From assembly GCA_964537685.1 (NCBI GenBank), contig CAZICM010000056.1, positions 1 through 62,511 of the forward strand: a DNA stretch of 62,511 nucleotides, in the 5' to 3' direction. Shown piece after piece: positions 1 through 7,921 of this stretch. The DNA is from CAZICM01 sp964537685 (GTDB taxonomy: Bacteria; Myxococcota_A; Polyangia; Polyangiales; Polyangiaceae). Position numbers and translations under genes: made by a program. Numbering within the stretch: the stretch's first letter is position 1; every line of letters begins with the position of its first letter. The notes beneath the pieces are model-generated. The model did not search any database, was not told where the DNA came from, and saw nothing but the letters and a program-made list of their open reading frames with translations.

Positions 1-594
1 CTGATAGTTGCCACCTAGATCGATGTTCAGGCCCACCCGAATGTCGGATGAGCCCTCTTTATATTCCGGCCCAAGCAGCAGCGGCCAGTGCTCCGCGATA
101 AACTTGCGGTAGATATCTTCTTTCTCATTTTGGTCCACCAGCTTTTTAAAAGCCTTTACCGTTTTGCTGGCTTGAAAGGATGGAGCTGACAAGGCCACGG
201 CAATCGCCTTGAGGATTTCTAATTCCAAGTCCGGCGCATCCTTAAATACAAATGGCCCTCCCCGGGTAAGTTCATACACCTTGCGCATCAGTTCCCGATC
301 GCGGCTATGGGCGCTTAAGATAATGACCGGCCGAAATGGATCGGCTTGAAGCAGCTCTTCCAGGGTTTGAAGCCCATGCTTCACGTTTTCATCGGCCAAT
401 CCGGGCCGGGATGGGATTTGCAGATCGAGAATCACCGCATCAGGCTGAAAGGAATTGGCCTTGGCCAGGCCATCCTCCATGGCTCCCGCCCGCTCACAGG
501 TATGCATTTCCTTTTGCAGCATGTGTAAGTAGTCGCCTGCATTGCTATCGTTGTCCTCAATCAGCAGGATCTTGGTATTGGGATGAGATATCAT
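1..594 (-). CDS. Response regulator, receiver domain (3' end outside window)
   Basis: Reading the minus strand from the ATG at 594 gives an open frame to the window edge (198 codons, no stop), so the C-terminus is missing. The N-terminus has the receiver layout: a beta-strand ending in an acidic pair (ILLIEDNDSN), a phosphoacceptor Asp in the context AVILDLQIPSRPG, the conserved Ser in VIILSAHS, and the Lys in GPFVFKDAP. The start overlaps the stop of the upstream histidine kinase by 4 bp (ATGA), so the two are translationally coupled and are very probably a cognate pair: the kinase would phosphorylate the Asp in LDLQIP. What follows the receiver (about residue 125 on) is not recognised; no DNA-binding domain is visible in the part present. 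Receiver call is firm; output function is unknown. Confidence 0.88.
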   Translation of the reverse strand, partial: MISHPNTKILLIEDNDSNAGDYLHMLQKEMHTCERAGAMEDGLAKANSFQPDAVILDLQIPSRPGLADENVKHGLQTLEELLQADPFRPVIILSAHSRDRELMRKVYELTRGGPFVFKDAPDLELEILKAIAVALSAPSFQASKTVKAFKKLVDQNEKEDIYRKFIAEHWPLLLGPEYKEGSSDIRVGLNIDLGGNYQ

Positions 595-2717
595 ACAGAT
601 TCGCCTCGCTTTCGCGCTTGAACAAAGGTTACGATAAACCGCGTGATCTCCGACGACCTATCCAAATCCACCCGTCCGCCCATATGCTCGGCATATTTTC
701 TGGCAATGGGCAATCCTAAACCTGTTCCCTGGGGCCTGCTCCCGCCCTTCTTGGTCGTCACAAAAGGTCTAAAAATATTCTCCCAATCGCTTGGAGCTAT
801 GGCCGGCCCATTGTTCTCGATACAGACTTGCACAGCATCTCCCTGGGCCTTGGCATAGATCCGAACCAGAGGGTTCTCAACGGGAGGAAATATCACGGCA
901 TGAAAAGCATTTTGCAAGAGGCAGTGGAGTATCTCGCGAAGGGCATCGGTTCGGCCCTGCACCGCGATAGATTCAAGATCGATGCATTCGACGTGGATCG
1001 GAGGATATTTTTGCCGGAGCCCGTCCAGCGTATCGGTAATGGCCCGGCCTAGAGGAATATCCGCGAGCTCGCCTTGGGGCAACTGATGCAGAAGCCTGGA
1101 GTGCTCGGTTAGCCTCCGAAGAAAGTCCAACTCTTCATGGATACGGCGCAGCTCATAATCCACTTGAGGCAGAATATCTTTGGGAAGCTTCTTTCGAAGG
1201 CCGGTTGTAGCCTGCTGAAGCGCGCCAACACAGCGGTTAAGCTGATGGGCCATAACAAGCTGAACCTCGCGCTCGGCCTGCTCTTTGATTTGCTGCTGGA
1301 TTTTTGCGCTTCTATCCTCGGCGAGCAGGGCCATCACATCGGGGGCCAGCAGCCCCAAAAACAAAAGCACGAATTCCCGTGGGAATTGATAGCGTGTTAA
1401 AATCTCGGTGTTGCCCTGCCTGACTTCGCGGATGATTTTGCGCGCGAGAAAGTAATCGCGGACCAGCCGGTTTTTGAATCCTTCAGGGTCGTAACCCCCG
1501 GTGTCGGGGTCGGGATGAGCGTAGTCGATCCACCATTTTGTGATGGCTACCACTTCATATCTTTCATGCACGAACCCAAAAGCATTTGAGCCTGAGAACC
1601 CCGGCAATGCGAAGTCGCGCAAGGCAATCCCTTCATACATATGAGCGTCTGAGGGGTTCCAGAAATGGTTAAACAGCGTTTGAAAAAAGCCCCGCGCCAA
1701 CACCGCGCTATCGTGAGCCTCATCGGATAAAACAAGTTCCAAACGCGTTTTAGCCAGGGCATCGCGCCAAAAAGAGATGGCTGGCAAGGGCAAGAGCAGC
1801 GCTCTAAAATCTTCATTTTGCCTGGCCAGGGCCTTTAAGCGATCGAACAGGCGATGATCGGCCTGCCCCGATTCAAGCGCTTCCACCACCTCTTCCCATG
1901 AAGGCTCTATCAATTCGATGATATCGGCGCTTTGATCTTTCCGCAAACGTTCTTTGGATGCCGCAATATGCAGGGCGCCTGTTGGGCCTAGAGGCGCCCT
2001 TAGATCCAGAGTCCCCCTTTCACAAACCGATATCGGAATGAATAGGGGAGGGGATACGCGCAGATTGTTCAACGCCTTGGGAACCTTGTCCCCGGGCAAC
2101 AAAGGTATCACATGCTCGGGATTTTCAACAAAAAGCCGGCCAATGCGCCGGGCCGCCTCATCCACCACCGTCTTGCGGCCAGAACCCGGAAGCCCCACCA
2201 CCACTAGATCTCTTGCCCGATCCGATTGCGCCCATTCAACAATAGATTGAACAACATCCAAAATATCTGTGTCGTTGCAGCGTCCCCTCCGGCGCACATA
2301 AGGATTGGGAATCGGCTCCCCGCGCACCATTTCCTGAACGGCCGCGGGAATATCAAATAACTCCAGCGCAAGCCGCCTGAGACTGATCAGCCCGCTCTTC
2401 GATGGATATATATCGCCCGCATGATCAACAGGCAGCGAACCCTGGCACACAATCCCCATGGCCCGATCCGCCCCTCTCTCCACCCGGGCCAGCTCTAACG
2501 CATTGAGCGCCGCCGCCATATCCTCGGGGCATTGCTCAAACACCACCCAATAGGTCCGGGGCCGAACCAATCCTTTGCGGGGCGTCGCAAAGCGATCCAC
2601 CGTCCCCAGCACCCGCCCCACCACCGTCTCCAACCGGTAATCCGCGCCCTCGAATAACGCTTCAATGAACACTTCAATCCGTGCTTCCGCGCGGTTGTCT
2701 AAGCCCTCGTTCGACAT
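591..2717 (-). CDS. NTPase-like/histidine kinase fusion
   Basis: Probable soluble sensor kinase; no membrane segments are seen. The N-terminal ~130 residues resemble an effector-associated or trypsin-like-fold adaptor region of STAND proteins only loosely. A P-loop-like GLPGSGRKT lies near residue 180, with Arg in the place before Lys that is normally Gly, so ATPase activity is uncertain. Then follows a helical region and a kinase core: H-box Met-Ala-His-Gln with His491, N-box LLQNAFHAV, a degenerate G1 box (ENNGPAI instead of DNGxGI) and a good G2 box GTGLGLPIARKY. The frame opens with a TTG at 2762, 3 nt after the preceding gene, but the first ATG at 2717 is preferred because the protein then starts with a normal charged helix; neither start has a strong Shine-Dalgarno. 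The gene overlaps the response regulator downstream. Confidence 0.85.
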   Translation of the reverse strand: MSNEGLDNRAEARIEVFIEALFEGADYRLETVVGRVLGTVDRFATPRKGLVRPRTYWVVFEQCPEDMAAALNALELARVERGADRAMGIVCQGSLPVDHAGDIYPSKSGLISLRRLALELFDIPAAVQEMVRGEPIPNPYVRRRGRCNDTDILDVVQSIVEWAQSDRARDLVVVGLPGSGRKTVVDEAARRIGRLFVENPEHVIPLLPGDKVPKALNNLRVSPPLFIPISVCERGTLDLRAPLGPTGALHIAASKERLRKDQSADIIELIEPSWEEVVEALESGQADHRLFDRLKALARQNEDFRALLLPLPAISFWRDALAKTRLELVLSDEAHDSAVLARGFFQTLFNHFWNPSDAHMYEGIALRDFALPGFSGSNAFGFVHERYEVVAITKWWIDYAHPDPDTGGYDPEGFKNRLVRDYFLARKIIREVRQGNTEILTRYQFPREFVLLFLGLLAPDVMALLAEDRSAKIQQQIKEQAEREVQLVMAHQLNRCVGALQQATTGLRKKLPKDILPQVDYELRRIHEELDFLRRLTEHSRLLHQLPQGELADIPLGRAITDTLDGLRQKYPPIHVECIDLESIAVQGRTDALREILHCLLQNAFHAVIFPPVENPLVRIYAKAQGDAVQVCIENNGPAIAPSDWENIFRPFVTTKKGGSRPQGTGLGLPIARKYAEHMGGRVDLDRSSEITRFIVTFVQARKRGESV

Positions 2718-2765
2718 GCCCGCTCTATAGTTCGAGCGCGCCCGCCCCGCAAATCTTTTCAAACC

Positions 2766-3653
2766 CTAAATATCAAAATCCAGCGGATGTGGATGCGGGC
2801 GCGGGAAATGCTTGAACATTCTAAAGCCATTCGCCTGCCTTCTCTCCGCCGATTGAAGCGCTAAATGCGCCGAACGCTCTCCAGCCACCCACGAACCCTC
2901 CGCCCTAAACACCATACCTATCCCCGAATAAGCGTAGCCTATCGCCAGCGCTTCCGCCGACCCCTCGCTCATCGGCAGCTCCAGCCGAACCACCGTGGGC
3001 TCGCCCGCTTGCACGAATACCCCTTCCTTTGAATTTATATTCCGGTTTAAATTCGCCGCCGTGACAATGCCTTGTACCTTGCATAAAACAATAAATCCTC
3101 CCGCCCCATCCCCAATGGCTTGACAGTAATGCCTCCCTTTCTTTTCTTCGCTTACCACCATAGGCTTCTCCGCCATCCGTACCAAGAGCGAACCCGCGCT
3201 TAATCGCACAATCCCCCGAATGGTTTCCAACTCCCTCGATGGATCGCTTCTCTCCCAAATAATCGGCGCCGTCTCATCATCCTTCAGCGTCAGGCTCACT
3301 TTTCCATAGCCCACCGCCTTGCTCTTCCCTTGGCGAAGCGCGAGCAACTTGCCAGCTTCCGAAATGTGGAGCAGCTTTTCCCCCGAGCCTTGCTCCGATA
3401 ACTTCACCGAAATCCCAGGCGGAGGTTCTTGATGCTCGGCTTCCTTGATCTCGTCCACGGGCCGCACGGCTTCCACCTTCGGCTCGCTCTCCACGGCTTT
3501 GCCCTGCATGTCCTGAGCCTTGGCCACCGCGCCCACAAGCTCTTTTACAGGCGAAACCGTCGGCCGCTCCGCCGCCGCGCTGGGCTCTTCTTGCTTACAG
3601 CCTAAAAACGCCCCCACCAACAAGACCAATCCGCTCCAGTGTATCGCCTTCAT
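2766..3653 (-). CDS. Lipoprotein of unknown function
   Basis: The product starts with a short hydrophobic signal ending in a lipobox (VGAFLGC), so it should be lipidated and held in the envelope. The mature part begins with a low-complexity Glu/Pro/Ala stretch, then about 200 residues of likely beta-rich sequence without a family I recognise. Two in-frame ATGs lie close together (3659 and 3653); GAGG sits 8 nt before the second, which I chose. It lies 10 nt after the stop of the propeller-cytochrome gene and just before the histidine kinase, so the four genes from 5610 down to the window edge look like one operon. A role as accessory or sensor-input protein of that operon is conceivable but is only inferred from position. 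Confidence 0.8.
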   Translation of the reverse strand: MKAIHWSGLVLLVGAFLGCKQEEPSAAAERPTVSPVKELVGAVAKAQDMQGKAVESEPKVEAVRPVDEIKEAEHQEPPPGISVKLSEQGSGEKLLHISEAGKLLALRQGKSKAVGYGKVSLTLKDDETAPIIWERSDPSRELETIRGIVRLSAGSLLVRMAEKPMVVSEEKKGRHYCQAIGDGAGGFIVLCKVQGIVTAANLNRNINSKEGVFVQAGEPTVVRLELPMSEGSAEALAIGYAYSGIGMVFRAEGSWVAGERSAHLALQSAERRQANGFRMFKHFPRPHPHPLDFDI

Positions 3654-3663
3654 GGTCATAACC

Positions 3664-5610
3664 TCACAGAACCTTTAAAAAAGCCACCAGCGCCGCTTTG
3701 TCGTGCGCATTGAGATGCGAAGTCTGGCCCATCCGGTCTAAATTGTCGTCGATCAATTGCTCCAGCGTCGAATAACGCCCATCGTGAAAATAAGACCCAG
3801 CCCCCGAAAGGCTCCGGAGAGGGGGCGTTCTAAACATCGTTTGGCTTTCCCCCTTGGCCATCGATGCCACATCATAACGCTTCCGATCGCTCGCTTCCCG
3901 ATCCAGCACATGACACGACGAACAAGCGGCTTTCTCCGATACGAAAATATCATGTCCCCGCTGCGCCATCGGATCCAGCTTCTCATCCCCCGCTATCGCC
4001 GAAGGCGGAGGCGTCAGCCCGTCTTTCACATACGCCGCAAGCGCCCTTAGATCCAATTCGGACAAGCCCGTGCCTCCCAAACGGCCAATCGTCTCCCGAA
4101 TATTGCCCTCCAGCGTTTGATGAACCCCATTCCACCCATAAGGCCCATGACCCAGCCGCCCCGCCAACATCAGCGTGCGCCGAGGACCATCCCCCAACCG
4201 CCATACCAAACCATCGTCCCTTCCGTCGGGATGACAGCTCGAACATGCCCGCCCATCCCTGGAAATCCTCGCGTCCCGCTCGCTCACAAATAGCGTACGC
4301 CCCCGGGCCATCTCCTCCGAAAGAGGATTCTCCGCAATGTGATACCGCTCCACCTCGCCCGAATCCACATTCACCACACTCAGCGTGTGCTCATGCTGAC
4401 TCCACACCACCGCAATCCGCGTGTGAGGGTCCACATCCACACCCGTCGGCCCTTCACCCACCGAAAATGTCCGCCTTACGCTCATCGCCGGGTCTAGCGA
4501 ACGAGCATCCAGCTCCAACAACTCCCCCGTTCCAAACGAGGCCGCATATAAAAAATCTCCCATCACCGCCGCCGCTTTTGTTTGCCGCGATGGAGAACCC
4601 GCGGGCGCCGTCGCCCCCGCGGCTAGAACCGGACCCACCCGAATCTCCAACAATGGCGCGGGAGCTACTTGAGGTATGGACTTGGGCTTAACCGCATGTG
4701 GAGGCACATCCCTGAAAGAAGCCCCCAGCGTCTCTTCGGTCTTCACCGAAATCACCGACACACTCGCAAAACTCGTGTCGTCTGAAATGGCCACGCCCCC
4801 ATAACCGGCCGCGATAATCCTCGTCGTTTCCGCACCGTTCTGCACCAGCAAATGAGGCACAAACAAGCGCGTTCCCTCTTCATTGAGCACGGCCGTATGG
4901 GCGAGCGATGCGCTGGGATGCAAGGTGCTCGCCCCAATCGCTCCATCCACGCCATTCCGGTAATTCCCTGTCAGCGCATGCAAACGCCTCAACACCGGAC
5001 CTTCACCGCCCACAGGCATCAGATCCACCACGCTCAATTGAGCGCCCACCGCATGCGTCACAAATACCCGCTTTCCATCGGGCGAAACCGTAATGCCCCG
5101 CGGCTCCCTCGGCATATCCATCGTAAACCGGGCCGAAAGCGTCTCTGCATCCAGCGCCGTCAGCGCATGACCATAGGCCGAACTCACCAAAATCGCTTGA
5201 TTGGCCGGAGAATACGCAAGCCCATAAGGCTCCGCCGCCACCTTCGCCGATGCAATCGCCTCCGCTTCACCCAGCCCATTCAGCGAAAACAGCCCCACCT
5301 GCCCACAGCCCCGAAGCGAAACAGCCACCCGAAAATCCCCAAGCAACATCACTTGTTCGGGCGCGCAGCTCAGCGGCGTCGTCGTGATATCGCCTGAAAT
5401 CAAATCCACCACATGCAGCGCATGATTGTCGGCATCGGCCACAATCGCCGCATGATGCGCGCGATCGATAACGACCGAAGCTCCCTTGGCCGCGCCGGGC
5501 GGGTGATGAATCTCGGATGTGCTATTGGCATAAGCCAACGATGAAAACGATGCGGAGAAAAGCGCGGCGGCGCACAAGGACAAGGCTCGCATGGTTCGCT
5601 TGGGACGCAT
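3664..5610 (-). CDS. Exported YncE-like propeller with di-haem cytochrome c peroxidase-like domain
   Basis: A Sec signal (basic MRPKRTMR, hydrophobic core, then SLAYA) marks export. Residues ~40-430 contain repeated blades of a YncE/40-residue type beta-propeller (motifs such as PYGLAYSP, PRGITVSPDG, PTGVDVDP). The C-terminal ~200 residues hold two haem c attachment sites, CSSCHPDG and CSSCHVLD, and the MauG/CcpA-like closing motif RTPPLRSLSGAGSYFHDGRYSTL with a possible distal ligand. Fusion of a propeller to a di-haem peroxidase/MauG-like module is common in Myxococcota; the substrate is unknown. The frame is open to a TTG at 5718 and has ATGs at 5679 and 5610. I chose 5610 because the signal peptide begins there; an AAGG precedes the 5679 ATG, so that start is possible. 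It heads the minus-strand operon. Confidence 0.87.
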   Translation of the reverse strand: MRPKRTMRALSLCAAALFSASFSSLAYANSTSEIHHPPGAAKGASVVIDRAHHAAIVADADNHALHVVDLISGDITTTPLSCAPEQVMLLGDFRVAVSLRGCGQVGLFSLNGLGEAEAIASAKVAAEPYGLAYSPANQAILVSSAYGHALTALDAETLSARFTMDMPREPRGITVSPDGKRVFVTHAVGAQLSVVDLMPVGGEGPVLRRLHALTGNYRNGVDGAIGASTLHPSASLAHTAVLNEEGTRLFVPHLLVQNGAETTRIIAAGYGGVAISDDTSFASVSVISVKTEETLGASFRDVPPHAVKPKSIPQVAPAPLLEIRVGPVLAAGATAPAGSPSRQTKAAAVMGDFLYAASFGTGELLELDARSLDPAMSVRRTFSVGEGPTGVDVDPHTRIAVVWSQHEHTLSVVNVDSGEVERYHIAENPLSEEMARGRTLFVSERDARISRDGRACSSCHPDGRDDGLVWRLGDGPRRTLMLAGRLGHGPYGWNGVHQTLEGNIRETIGRLGGTGLSELDLRALAAYVKDGLTPPPSAIAGDEKLDPMAQRGHDIFVSEKAACSSCHVLDREASDRKRYDVASMAKGESQTMFRTPPLRSLSGAGSYFHDGRYSTLEQLIDDNLDRMGQTSHLNAHDKAALVAFLKVL

Positions 5611-5744
5611 CAGAGGGCATTTGGTTTTGCCAGCGCCGAACAATTCTAAAAAATCTCGAGACGGAGTAGGCTTGCTCATCACCTTCGCGTATCGCAAAGA
5701 GCCCGGGCTTTGTGACAAGTTCCAAGAAAAAAATTCTTCTTTGC

Positions 5745-5774
5745 TTGCCCAGCGTCTACCCCTTCCTCTATGCT
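5745..5774 (+). promoter_or_regulatory. Putative promoter giving a leaderless GNAT transcript
   Basis: TTGCCC (5745-5750), an 18-nt spacer and TATGCT (5769-5774) fit a sigma-70-type promoter. The ATG at 5782 lies 7 nt after the -10 box, where transcription should begin, so the mRNA would have no leader. Inferred from sequence only. Confidence 0.5.
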
Positions 5775-5781
5775 GCGCCGC

Positions 5782-6456
5782 ATGAACACCACATGGGATT
5801 GGGCAAAACCGATTCGCGAAAAATATTTTTCAACGCCTCTCGCCGGTGAATTCACCCTCGAACCCGTTGAAAACGCCGAAGCCTATTGGCGGCTGCATCA
5901 AGAAACCTTAAAACAACACTTCCCCGCCGAAGTGTTTTTCGATCTTCAGGGCTTGCGCGGCGAAGAGGGCAAACGCGCCCAACACCGCCTCCTCGAATCG
6001 ATGAACGCCAATCGCCTCCAGGATTACTGGGCCGCCCGCAAGGATGGAGAAGTTATCCTCATGTTTTCCAGCCATCAAGTCGATGAGCATCTCTACCGTA
6101 TGTGGCATTCCCATCTTCATCCCAAATACCGGGGCCGGGGAATCTATAAAGATTACCTTCAGCGCATGATAGCTTACACCAAAGAACTCGGTTTTGAAGC
6201 CATTGTCAGCGAACATGCGCCCAACAACAATGCTGTCCTGATCGCCAAGCTCAAGGCCGGTTTTAGAATCTATTCGATGGAAATCGATCCCATGGTGGGT
6301 GTGTCGATATGCTTACGCTATTTTCATGTGCCCGAGCATTTGGCCGCCTATGAATTCCGCTGCGGTTACGCGACCCTAAACGAAAACTTGCTCGCCCATG
6401 GCATGGGCGCGATGCCCCAGCTCGTCCAGCAGTTTAAAGCGTGGGGGAAACCATAG
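5782..6456 (+). CDS. GNAT-family N-acetyltransferase
   Basis: A 224-residue protein with the GNAT acetyl-CoA site HPKYRGRGIYKDYL (R-x-x-G-x-G-type) in its centre, followed by a helix and SEHAPNNNAVLIAKLKAGF, which is the usual motif B region (N-x-x-x-x-x-x-x-K-x-GF). Acetyl transfer to an amino group is the family reaction; the acceptor is unknown. An ATG at 5770 is also in frame, but it lies within the likely -10 box, so 5782 is the better start; there is no Shine-Dalgarno. The 3' end overlaps the convergent radical SAM gene by 23 bp. Confidence 0.85.
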   Translation: MNTTWDWAKPIREKYFSTPLAGEFTLEPVENAEAYWRLHQETLKQHFPAEVFFDLQGLRGEEGKRAQHRLLESMNANRLQDYWAARKDGEVILMFSSHQVDEHLYRMWHSHLHPKYRGRGIYKDYLQRMIAYTKELGFEAIVSEHAPNNNAVLIAKLKAGFRIYSMEIDPMVGVSICLRYFHVPEHLAAYEFRCGYATLNENLLAHGMGAMPQLVQQFKAWGKP

Positions 6457-7846
6457 AACCCTTCTTTCGAAGCGGCGATAAACGAAAGGGCGGCTCATCC
6501 CCCGAAGGATGCTCAATTTGCCCCGCATTCTCCATTCCAGCATCGGCCGGTACATTCCCCAAGGCCCTCTTCAGCCCATAAAATCCATTCATCGCCGCCG
6601 ATAGCATCAGCCCTCCCGGACTTAATTCCCGAACGCCTCTCGCCAAGCGCTCCGCAACATGCGCCGCGCTAAATGCCCGCTTCCATAGCGATCGGTGCGC
6701 TCCCAACAACTCCCCCGCCGACATCCGCGCCGGCTGAAATGCCACATTGTATCCATTGTAATGCTGCCAATAACGCTCTTTCAGCATCCGCCCCTCCTTC
6801 AAAAACTCATCGTATAAAGGCGTCCCCCGAAAAGGCGTCAAAATGCTTAAAAAAGGCACGTCGACTCCCACATCGTTCAGGCGATCCGCAATCGCCTCAA
6901 TGCTCTCGGATGTGTGGGAATCAAATCCCGATATAAATCCCGCCATCACGCAAATCCCCCGCGCATGCAGCTTCTCAATCGCGTTCCGATAGCGATCCGC
7001 ATGATTTTGCCGCTTATCGACGCTCTTTAAATCCACCGCGTCCAGGCTCTCAATCCCCAAGAAAATCCCAATGCATCCCGACGCTTCCATCAAATCAAGC
7101 AGCTCTTTGTCGTTCACAATATCAATCGATGCCTGCGTTAGCCACCAGCGATTCAATCCCCGCATCTCCCTTAACAATACTTTGGCCCATTTTCGATCGA
7201 CCAACAGATTATCGTCCCAGAACCAAGCGACTTTATCCTGCCAATAACGCTTGAAATGACTCTCCGAAATATCCCGCACCACATCTTCCACCGGCCTCGT
7301 TCTAAAACCGGGGTTTAAATCGGGAACCGAACAGAACTTACAGGTAAATGGACATCCCCGCGTCGCTTGCAAGACCCGCGGCACCACAAAAGAATCCTCC
7401 AGCAAATCATAACGCGCCATCGGCAAATTCTTCATCGGGCTTTCCTTGCCCCGGTACACCTTCTGAGGCTTGCCCCGCGCAAAATCATCAATCACCGAAG
7501 GCCATATCTCCTCAGCCTCTCCCACAACAACGGCATCTACATGCTCCAGGGCTTCCTCAATCCAATACGATGCATGCGGTCCCCCAGCCACCACAGGCAC
7601 CCCCATCGCCCTAAATCGATCGGCCGTCCGATAGGCTTGCCCAGCAAAACCCGAGAAAAATGAAAGCGCAACCAAATCCGGCGCCGGCATAAAGGGAACC
7701 GGCCTCACCTGTTCATGCACAACCTCAACCCGGTGCTCCCTTGGCGTAATCGCCGCCAAATGAATGCCCGTCACGGGCGGCACAAATTGAACCCCATGGC
7801 CTTGGCGATATCGGGGCACATAACTCACAACAATGCGGATATTCAT
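6434..7846 (-). CDS. B12-binding-domain radical SAM protein
   Basis: The N-terminal ~150 residues look like a cobalamin-binding Rossmann-type domain (LSFFSGFAGQA, VPVVAGGPHASYW, VVVGEAEEIWP). The radical SAM core carries the cluster motif CPFTCKFC with Cys165, Cys169 and Cys172 that ligates the 4Fe-4S cluster, and later GCIGIFLGIES and GFISGFDSHT typical of the family. Such enzymes do C-methylations or rearrangements, for example in hopanoid, tetrapyrrole or natural-product synthesis; the substrate cannot be read here. The C-terminal ~60 residues are extra and low in similarity. AAGGA lies 9 nt before the start. It is divergent from the GNAT/cNMP gene (75 nt between ATGs) and converges on the GNAT gene with overlap. 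Confidence 0.88.
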   Translation of the reverse strand: MNIRIVVSYVPRYRQGHGVQFVPPVTGIHLAAITPREHRVEVVHEQVRPVPFMPAPDLVALSFFSGFAGQAYRTADRFRAMGVPVVAGGPHASYWIEEALEHVDAVVVGEAEEIWPSVIDDFARGKPQKVYRGKESPMKNLPMARYDLLEDSFVVPRVLQATRGCPFTCKFCSVPDLNPGFRTRPVEDVVRDISESHFKRYWQDKVAWFWDDNLLVDRKWAKVLLREMRGLNRWWLTQASIDIVNDKELLDLMEASGCIGIFLGIESLDAVDLKSVDKRQNHADRYRNAIEKLHARGICVMAGFISGFDSHTSESIEAIADRLNDVGVDVPFLSILTPFRGTPLYDEFLKEGRMLKERYWQHYNGYNVAFQPARMSAGELLGAHRSLWKRAFSAAHVAERLARGVRELSPGGLMLSAAMNGFYGLKRALGNVPADAGMENAGQIEHPSGDEPPFRLSPLRKKGSMVSPTL

Positions 7847-7864
7847 GGCTTGTTTTCCTTTGCG

Positions 7865-7893
7865 TTGACAGCCCAGCCCCCGGATGCTCTACT
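7865..7893 (+). promoter_or_regulatory. Putative promoter of the GNAT/cNMP gene
   Basis: A consensus TTGACA (7865-7870) lies 17 nt from TCTACT (7888-7893) in the divergent spacer. Transcription would begin near 7900. A TTG in frame with the gene lies at 7901, so a leaderless start there is an alternative to the ATG at 7922. Confidence 0.4.
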
Positions 7894-7921
7894 CCCGGGC
7901 TTGCCCCTTCTGGTGCAGAAT

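Noticed and set aside
336..719. Plus-strand open frame near the left edge
   Set aside because: It lies opposite the response regulator and the kinase end; sequence is not protein-like.
3864..4691. Long plus-strand open frame inside the cytochrome gene
   Set aside because: The reading is Pro/Ser/His-rich, has no start context, and runs opposite the clear cytochrome c peroxidase-like gene; it is a codon-bias shadow.
7715..7921. Upstream extension of the GNAT/cNMP gene
   Set aside because: It overlaps the divergent radical SAM gene start and has no GNAT similarity; the domain begins at the ATG at 7922.
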